In this document: in pieces, positions 57,337-64,000 of the stretch
Numbering within the stretch: position 1 is the stretch's first letter
Layout: each line of letters begins with the position of its first letter
From: Rotaria sordida
Lineage: Eukaryota; Rotifera; Eurotatoria; Philodinida; Philodinidae
Direction of reading: 5' to 3'
Assembly: GCA_905250125.1 (NCBI GenBank)
Contig: CAJNOL010000795.1
Coordinates: 1-64,000 of the forward strand
Length of the DNA: 64,000 nt
Notes under the pieces: generated by a model
What the model saw: only the letters and a program-made list of their open reading frames with translations
The model's database searches: none
What the model was told of the DNA's origin: nothing
Translations under genes and position numbers: made by a program

Positions 57337-58728
57337 CGGTACCCCAGGTCCTCAAGACCTATTATATGGAGACATCCTTGCATCCTATGCACTACAATAC
57401 GGAGGCACCCTGAAGTCCTCATCTTCCATTATGTAAATGTATGTTAAATGGTTATGTTCTATTATAAGTGGACATCCATCGATCAGCAAAGAGATTTCAC
57501 AATTTTTGTACTTCCAATTTCAACTACGTTTTCGTAGCAGTGGTACTCTTCACTTGCAGAGGAATCTCAAACTGGAGTATTTTGAAACATTATTGCATCA
57601 TTGAAATTTCTGAATACCGAGAGTAGGCGTTAAAACTTTGGTAGAATCAACGTTTTCGGAGAATAGTCTTTCCTTGACAAAAAAAAAAATGCGCGAACAA
57701 AAGCCTTTGCACCAATAATTTTACTGCTGTTTTTATTTTTGCTAGTGAAGACTGTTTGTTGAAAAAGATAGGTTTTTCAGAAAGTTTGGTTAAAGCTTCA
57801 TGGCGTTAACGAGTTCCGAGCTATGATCAGTTTTTTTAAATACTCAAGTTTGATGTCCCTATGTAAGCTCACAATACTAATAGCATCAATACCATTGCAA
57901 ATATAAACATCGTTGCCTTCCTCCAGTGATCCATGAGCATTCTTAGACGGTATACCTTGATGACCTCACAGTATTAGCATATAACAAATCTTGAGTTCCA
58001 GAAGCATCTTCATATAATAGCCGCTGAGGACCCAATGTTATCTCTATGTAACAGCACATCAAGACCTAAAGGTACCTTCATATAATAGGTCTCGAGGGTC
58101 CAAGGGTATCCCCATATATTAGCTGTTGAGAACCTAAGAGTACTTGTGTATAACAGCTGTTAATGACCCAAAGATGCTTTCATATAGTAACTCTTGAGGA
58201 TCCAGCGGTAACTTATGTAACTTCCAATGAAGATCACTAACTTTGTAAATTGATAGTATTTATGATAGTTACCTTTTGAAAGTAACTACGGTAACTACCC
58301 TAATTAACTAGTACCAATAAAAAGTAACTACTAGGTAAAGTAAGTGTGCCATCCCTAACCAACATTTACAAGGATCTACAGAGTATTGGAAGATTCATTA
58401 GGATCCGCCAAGATCCATTGGGATTCATCAGAATCCACTAGGATCCATAGGATTCATCAGGATCCAAGGATCCAGGATCCGCTTTTTCTCCCTTGATGAA
58501 AAGTGTATGTATGTGTTTTTTACTTTTTCAGTCCTAAAAAAATCAGATTTCAAGTAGTTTCTCCAACAAAGAGCCTCTCTTTTCGTATTTGTTCAGGTTG
58601 AAAATTGAGTCGATTGCATATTTTGCTATGTAGTCTATGATTAATACTATTTTTAGATTCAAATGTCTTTTTGGTATAGATGTAAGATTTAGTTGGATTG
58701 TGGATTTTATTGAATAAGAAAATAATAA

Positions 58729-60100
58729 TCATAAATTATTTGCATCAAGTAAACTGAATAATGTTTGATTATCAAATGAATTTAAACGTTCAAAAAATGG
58801 TTTTAATAATGGTATATCAATATTATAACGTGATGATGTTATATGACTAAAAAAATTCACTAAATGACTCAATGGATATATTGATAAATTTGATAAATGT
58901 TTCATTTTATGATCAACAATTATTTCATGTATTTGTTTTATTTGACGTTGAAGTGTCATATTAGTTGCATCAGATGTTGCTAATGATGCTGCATTATAAT
59001 ATCCTTAAAAGTAAATAAATTATTAATATTATACAATTGAATTTGTAATACATCACAAGTAGACAAGGAGAAAAACGACTTCTCATCCTGTTCAGATTAA
59101 ATCAAACATTCAACAAAGAAAATATTAGAAACTAAATTTTTCAGAGTACTACAAGGAAACTTTTTTTTTTAATTTATATACACAGTAATAATGAATAGTT
59201 TTCAGTTCTATGCTAACAAAATTTTTGTTAAGCTTGGCAACATAACTCTAACTTTCTTTCAAATGGAACTACAACTGGAATCTGAATTAAAGAAGAAGAT
59301 TAGTTTCTGCTCATGTCAAATCATAAGCTTTCAAAGTTTGTTTTTATGTAAAAAAAAACAACTACCACACATCGCTTGTATTTAATTAAATTATGAATGA
59401 TCTGAAAAATAAAAAAACTCATCGTTATACGCATGATTTTAAATAGAGAAATTTTCTTTCACAACTCTATTCGTTCAATCAGGGAATTACCGTAAATATA
59501 TTAATTTGAATCATGCGTTCTATCATTCAAAAGGAAATCGATTATCTGGATATATGACTTACAAGGATAACGATCAAATGCTTTTAGCTTTATGTTTTAC
59601 TTATCACTAGAAAATCTGTAGACTAGAAAAGTCAAACAGGCGTTTTTTTTCTCTATCGTTTCATACGAAAAGAAACTCTCCTTCAGCTTACTGTAAGACA
59701 TTAAAGCATCACTCTCATTACTATTGGATCGACCTAAGTATATTGTTATTTTAATTTCATCAATTAACAACAACAAAAAAGTCATCTAAAATTTCTCAAG
59801 AAAAACAAATAAATCAAATAATTCAGGATTCCATTTGTTGTTTTTGTGCTTCTAAAATTCTTCTTTTTTTCGCTGAATACATGTGCGCATGTTGGTGACG
59901 ATGCTGGAATGGAAGCAGTTTTGGTGGTAAACGTGATAATTGTAATCAGATATGTATATGAATATTTTCCTATCACGATAACACATCTTCACCTTTTTGA
60001 TGAATTACTTTTTTTGTCATATATTCAAGTATTTTATCATATGGATCATCATTATCTGTAGATGAATTTTCATTTGAAATGAACTCTTTTAATACATCAT
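58729..60100 (-). CDS. 3' part of an unrecognised spliced gene
   Basis: Three exons connect in compatible phases. 59986-60100 (approximate 3' edge, GTGAAG donor) reads VLKEFISNENSS then PYDKILEYMTKKVIHQK. 59695-59737 reads RSNSNESDALMSY and ends at GTAAGC. 58729-59003 reads YYNAASLATSDATNMTLQRQ, then IKQIHEIIVDHKMKHLSNL, with a C-terminus FERLNSFDNQTLFSLLDANN. The terminal exon has clear codon-like structure and a good TTTTAAG acceptor; the joins are inference. An alternative small exon at 59823-59900 (HRHQHAHMYSAKKRRILEAQ, ending in TGA after ES) competes with the middle exon. The upstream start was not found. The terminal part is helical and amphipathic; no family recognised. Confidence 0.45.
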
Positions 60101-61120
60101 CTATTTGTTATATCACCATGTTTTTCTCTTTTGTTTCTTTTCTTTTCTTTTTTCATTTATCGTTATCAGTTATTTTTGTGTTATTTCTGATGATTCTTCA
60201 CTACATTAGATCCGAGGATTATCTCATGCTTGGACTCGAACCGATCCGCCGAGCTTTTATTCCGATCCATGGACCGAGTCCGGTTGCAGAATATTATTAC
60301 AGAGCTTGGTAATTGATCTAACATTCAATTGTTTTGTTTTTATTCTTTTTGTAGATTTTTTTGTAATATGTTTTATAGATTCTTCAAACTGTAATATAAA
60401 ATCAAAGGTTCATATTCATATTAAAGACACTGCTAATCGTCAATGAACAAAACTTTATTATATCGATGCAAATACACTCTACGAAAGAGTCATTAATTTC
60501 TGAAATTATTTTTTTGCAAACATCTACTCAAGTGTTCATATACAAAGACGTTCATAAATGACAGTGATTATTGTCCTATAAACTATTCAGTTTTTTTCTA
60601 TGATAAATTTTACAGTAGATACTTTCAAATGATATGTACGATAAATAAAATAAATCATTAGTTTTTTTTTCCACATAGTGTCTTCCAACATAAACATGTG
60701 AGTACAACCAATAGGCTCTTTTTTTAATATCGAAATAAATACTTCATATTAGTCATTGCAAGAGAAGTAAAGGAACATGTTTTTTGTAAAGGTACAAATA
60801 TTTCTCTCATAAAATTTGCTTTTATAAGTAAATTCGAAAATAAGTATAAGAAAGTCATCTCATACCGTGAAAAAACCTTAAAATTATCAAGAAACTTGTG
60901 AAAAAAATAGAAAATTAATGTCCATAACTTATCATAATTTATCTATCTTACTACCTAGGTAGTCATAAACTGCCGAAAAAGCGTATAAAATGACGAAACA
61001 AAATGGTTGTTTTTTCGCTCACAATTGTGGTTTCCAATGATGAGAGAAAAAGAACGAATATGTTTTTTGTTTTTCATGCATTTACACGCATTCTTGTCCC
61101 ATGTGACTGTATACATTATT
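60101..61120. other. spacer with a GC-richer patch
   Basis: Mostly AT-rich. A GC-richer patch at about 60208-60305 has a plus-strand open reading (EDYLMLGLEPIRRAFIPIHG) and GACTCGAACC/GGACCGAGTCC words shared with the dispersed motif at 62270-62345. It is not clearly coding. Confidence 0.35.
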
Positions 61121-61124
61121 CTAA

Positions 61125-61405
61125 TGTACGAAAACGATATGGATGCTTGTCAATTTACTTATACTGAAAGAGAATATGGCATTAAAAAATGGTTTTAGGC
61201 GTTGAATAGTTGTGGGATGTGCTATGCGCAAAATCAGATAGAGAAGAACCTGGCTTCTCTGATAGCACTCACTATTTCATTATTAATGTAGAAGGTCCGC
61301 AATTATTTGCTGTCGATGCTAGTGGAATTAATGTTTACTATCATGATGAGGGCAAATGACATTGTTATATCACTGCCTGTAATATAGAATTTGGCATCAT
61401 AAATG
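61125..61405 (+). pseudogene. decayed tandem copy of the gene at 61662
   Basis: DACQFTYTER at the start parallels NTCEFSYISA of the intact gene. After a stop and a frame shift, the text VEGPQLFAVDASGINVYYHD then EGK*HCYITACNIEFGI parallels VQGPQLFAVVNQDSVFYHNF and GKWYRYITARDIKFG. At least two in-frame stops (one in place of the Trp of GKW) and one frame shift show it is no longer expressed as one protein. It lies about 260 bp upstream of the intact copy in the same orientation. Confidence 0.75.
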
Positions 61406-61661
61406 ATAAAGGCATCGGTTGCCCACCGAGAGCGTTACGTGCAGTAGACAGCAATTAATAGTACATGTAAAAATAAGATACGTTTCGGACAAACATGGTA
61501 TTCTCGCATTATTTCTTTTTTTATTATCTTATGTCAATATACTTGAATATCACAGTAAAAAAAACATTTTTTCTTTTATTTCTTTTGATTGTTTCAGACG
61601 AAAAAGTCAAAGCAATATCCACATTACCATTAATATTAAATTATTTTGACAGAGTTGATTG

Positions 61662-62030
61662 ATGAATACCTGCGAATTCTCATACATAAGCGCAATTGAT
61701 TCAATGCCAAAACGTACACTAGGCATCGAAAGATCATGGGAAGAACTAAAAAAAGAGATGGATCGTATCGGTCCTGGCTATCCGGGCGCCATCTATTTTA
61801 AAACTATAAGTGTTCAAGGACCTCAATTATTTGCTGTAGTCAATCAAGATTCAGTTTTTTATCACAATTTTGGAAAATGGTATCGATACATTACGGCGCG
61901 TGATATTAAATTCGGCAAAATGGAATTCAACAATCAGAATCCACAACGTACCACAAACGAAAATACAGTTACTCACTCAGATAATGATGAATCAGACTGG
62001 GTTTTTGTATCTCGAGATGAGGTGGAATGA
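61662..62030 (+). CDS. small protein of unknown function (122 aa), with a pseudogene neighbour
   Basis: An uninterrupted frame starts at ATG 61662 (MNTCEFSYIS). There is no signal peptide, membrane helix or recognised domain. The centre reads GPGYPGAIYFKTISVQGPQL, then FAVVNQDSVFYHNFGKWYRY, a beta-rich style with repeated aromatic residues that could be one or two blades of a beta-propeller or a jelly-roll strand set (speculative). The tail is acidic and Asn/Thr-rich (NNQNPQRTTNENTV, then DNDESDWVFVSRDEVE). The reality of the frame is supported by the decayed homologous copy upstream at 61125-61405, in which conserved positions are the ones shared. An upstream exon ending near a CAG at 61651-61653 is possible. 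Confidence 0.6.
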   Translation: MNTCEFSYISAIDSMPKRTLGIERSWEELKKEMDRIGPGYPGAIYFKTISVQGPQLFAVVNQDSVFYHNFGKWYRYITARDIKFGKMEFNNQNPQRTTNENTVTHSDNDESDWVFVSRDEVE

Positions 62031-62076
62031 ATAACTTTTTGTTTTGAAGTAATAATAAAACCGAAAGCTTTTCTAT

Positions 62077-62225
62077 TTAATTGGTCGAATTTTATAGAAA
62101 ACTCTATCTGAAAGAGAATCATATTCAATAAGACAACGATCATGATAACAACGTTCGAGATTAATTCGTTGTTCAAGCAATGCTTGAGCGTAAACATATT
62201 GCAGATAATGACAACATGCATTTCA
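62077..62225 (-). pseudogene. orphan exon-like fragment
   Basis: The minus strand reads HYLQYVYAQALLEQRINLER then CYHDRCLIEYDSLSDRVFYK, ending IRPIK and a stop. The composition and codon pattern look like real protein, but there is a TGA a few codons upstream, no in-frame ATG and no convincing acceptor. It is either the last exon of a gene whose other exons I could not find, or a relic. No family recognised. Confidence 0.3.
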
Positions 62226-62269
62226 ATTAAAGTTTTGTGCTGAATCACCATACAGTTCTGTATCGAGTA

Positions 62270-62345
62270 AAGCCCGTCGGGTTGATCCCAGATTTGGACT
62301 CGGTCGAGTCCAGGTCCAAAAATTTTGAACCCGACAAACTCCGGT
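62270..62345. repeat. dispersed inverted motif
   Basis: GTCGGGTT ... AACCCGAC encloses GGACTCGGTCGAGTCC and GGTCCAAAAATTTTGAAC, words also seen in PLD intron 13 (25430-25690). Confidence 0.5.
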
Positions 62346-62430
62346 ATAGAGTATAAAACCAGCTTTACTCATTTCATCCTTTTTTGCATAACATTATGTT
62401 AAATATTTATCATCTCGTGATTGTCATTCA

Positions 62431-63323
62431 AGAAAATAACAAAGAAGTCCACTCCAATAGGCATCTACGATTAGATGATGGAGGTTGAGTAGTCGAAGTA
62501 CCGTTTGTAGTAGGCGTTCCAGTAGTTGTATTATTGTCCTCTTTTAATAAAAAAACTCGATATTCGTAATTACATATGCTCAAAACCTTAGAACTTATCA
62601 CGGATCTCTTATTATTCAGTAACAATTCGGCTAGATGTGGGAATAGTTATTTTTTGCAAGATATTAGAACAAACAGATCGAATCATCTATTCGCAGAGAC
62701 AATTGATCGATAATCGAATTATCGAACAATAGAAAGCATTTGTTCGTGTAGAGACTTTCATGAAGCGAAGAAATCAAATCCGTTTAAACGGTACATGCCT
62801 ACGATGTTTTGAACTCTATCTGTCTGTGTTTCAAAAAAAAATTGGTTTATATAATACAACTTGAGCGAACTAAACGCTAAAGAAAAATTTATCAATCATG
62901 TTTCGTTAAGTGATCATCGTTGCTTAACCTATAAGTTATAAAAAAAAAAGAATCTATAATCGGTTTCTTGAAAAATAGACTTTCCTTGATAAACTTATAA
63001 ATTCTCCGTTACCTGATAACGAGTAATTGGTAACGTAAGGGTAACTTTCCAGTCCTAATATTGATTATTATAATTAGATACAATGATCTTTTGTATCAGT
63101 CAAATGAAAATAAAGAGTGGTTTAAGATGTTTTCAGAGAATTACCGAAGGAAAAACAGCAGATTCCAAGTGATTTGATTGATCTCAATGACTCCATGTGA
63201 TTCTAATGCCACAGAATCAGCTGTTTCCCCCAGTGGTACATTCACTAAAGATTTACTATTCGTAATACCTTGTAATAATATAAAACTCAAATGAGAAAGG
63301 AATACAAAGCATAGGAATAACAT
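62431..63323 (-). CDS. candidate small secreted Thr-rich protein, two exons
   Basis: Exon 1 (about 63142-63323) opens with a signal peptide, MLFLCFVFLSHLSFILLQG, followed by ITNSKSLVNVPLGETADSVA, and ends at a GTAATT donor. Exon 2 (about 62431-62607, edge uncertain) reads SVISSKVLSICNYEYRVFLL then KEDNNTTTGTPTTNGTSTTQ and ends LLEWTSLLFS and a stop. The join completes an Arg codon in frame, but the acceptor (AATAAGAG) has a poor pyrimidine tract. If real it gives about 118 aa with a mucin-like Thr/Ser segment. No family recognised; an alternative is two unrelated fragments. Confidence 0.4.
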
Positions 63324-64000
63324 TTTTGATTGACAAATTTTCTTTTCTTATTCTAGTTATATGTAAAGACAATGGGGAAGAAATGAATTTGTTTTTTTTT
63401 TATTCGTAGAATAACAAAAATGAATGATCTTCGCATAATATATGTTGATTAAAAAATAATTTAAGAATAATAATGTTTTTCCATCTAAAAAATAATGATA
63501 TAATCTATTTTGTCTATATTATTTTCAAATAGAAATTCTCTCATTAAATTTGACAGTTCCCTTTGACATTAGCTTTTACAGCTTTTCTTATGACTTCATT
63601 GTCTTATATATATATGCTTGGAAACAAATAGTTGTAGTCAATATTTTGAATATATCTCCAGCATAAAACTAAGTTTTCGAAAGGATAATCATATATTCTG
63701 ATAACGCTCGGAATTCTCTACAAACCTTTATTTTTGGTCTTAGACGTCCATTAAATTGTTGAAAAATATTCCGACTATAGTGGAGGCACCCTCGTCTTCA
63801 GATTTGCACAAACTACTTTCCTACGTCGCTTTTTTGATTTTGATTAAAATATGTTATGAGTATAGTAAAATCTTTTTTTAAAAAGTAATTAGAAATTTGA
63901 ACAGTGTTAAGCCCTGTAACATTCTCTATCTTGTTCGTCTTGACTTACCGTTGTTTACTGATGAATATATCAGATCTTTTTCTATTGTATTCATATCCTC
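63324..64000. other. window end, no gene seen
   Basis: AT-rich sequence with no supported exon or repeat. It may hold the promoter of the candidate secreted protein. Confidence 0.4.

Larger units (their letters stand above)
55372..58495. mobile_element. 3.1 kb composite foldback element with nested inverted termini and minisatellites
   Basis: The outer ends are GGGGAAAAAGCGG (55375) and CCGCTTTTTCTCCC (58479-58492), each followed inward by short ATTAGGATCCA-type words in inverted orientation. A second terminal pair lies inside: AGGGGTGGCATTTTACTTT at 55493 and AAAGTAAGTGTGCCATCCCT at 58335-58354. Next comes a ~36 bp minisatellite (CTATATGGAGGTACCCTTGG, then GTCCTCAAGAG) with about nine units at 55575-55965, and its inverted counterpart at about 57880-58215. 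The core is bounded by GATGGGTACGGTTCG (55972) and CGAACCGTGCCCATC (57319-57333). No transposase was recognised. The terminal style recalls hAT/foldback elements. The 102-codon open frame at 55580-55888 is minisatellite sequence. Confidence 0.7.

Noticed and set aside
59823-59976. terminal exon LQLSRLPPKLLPFQ ... ES or the overlapping 64-codon frame as the end of the gene at 58729-60100
   Set aside because: The join to the GTGAAG donor and on to the 59695-59737 and 58729-59003 exons keeps phase and reaches a longer coding exon. Kept only as an alternative.
60208-60305. tRNA gene on the minus strand (GGTTCGAGTCC resembles a T-loop)
   Set aside because: The bases around the loop do not form a five-pair T-stem and no matching acceptor or anticodon stems could be drawn. 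The words belong to a dispersed repeat motif.

Overview
This is nuclear DNA of an animal. It is AT-rich and carries unmistakable metazoan genes (class IV POU factor, DGCR6, ANO10-type anoctamin, PX-PH phospholipase D, eL13, COX11). The genes have many exons, and most introns are only about 50-90 bp with GT-AG ends. Short introns, very AT-rich flanks, a Penelope-type GIY-YIG fragment and many small foldback elements would fit a bdelloid rotifer such as Rotaria. That placement is inference, not something the window proves. A block of 100 N lies at 31938-32037.

Layout. 1-3520 is repeat territory: a GIY-YIG endonuclease fragment, a tandem array of roughly 68 bp units split by a foldback element, then three more inverted-repeat elements. 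3877-5493 holds two tandem PEBP genes, convergent with a four-exon minus-strand gene (5673-8557) of possible aerolysin/LIN-24-like fold. A small HMG-box gene follows (9245-9688), then about 5.5 kb with no convincing gene. 15246-17808 is an AGPAT3/4-type acyltransferase. 19339-32265 is a 29-exon phospholipase D on the minus strand, with a 4 kb intron and an enlarged loop between its two HKD motifs.

34816-36039 is an intronless N-acylglucosamine 2-epimerase. COX11 and RPL13 follow on the minus strand (37730-39476). RPL13 is divergent from a 14-exon ANO10-like scramblase gene (40173-47705), whose two long introns hold a mariner fossil and a foldback element. DGCR6 (49099-49852) is convergent with POU4 (50172-51486). 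55372-58495 is a 3.1 kb composite foldback element with terminal and subterminal repeats. The right end (58729-63323) holds fragments of an unrecognised spliced gene, a small intact gene with a decayed copy just upstream, and a candidate secreted Thr-rich protein.

The genes form no operon or single pathway. AGPAT, PLD, ANO10 and PEBP all act on or bind membrane phospholipids, but these are common housekeeping families and the proximity may be chance. The recurrent theme is intron and spacer growth through small palindromic (foldback/MITE-like) elements: most introns above about 500 bp contain one.
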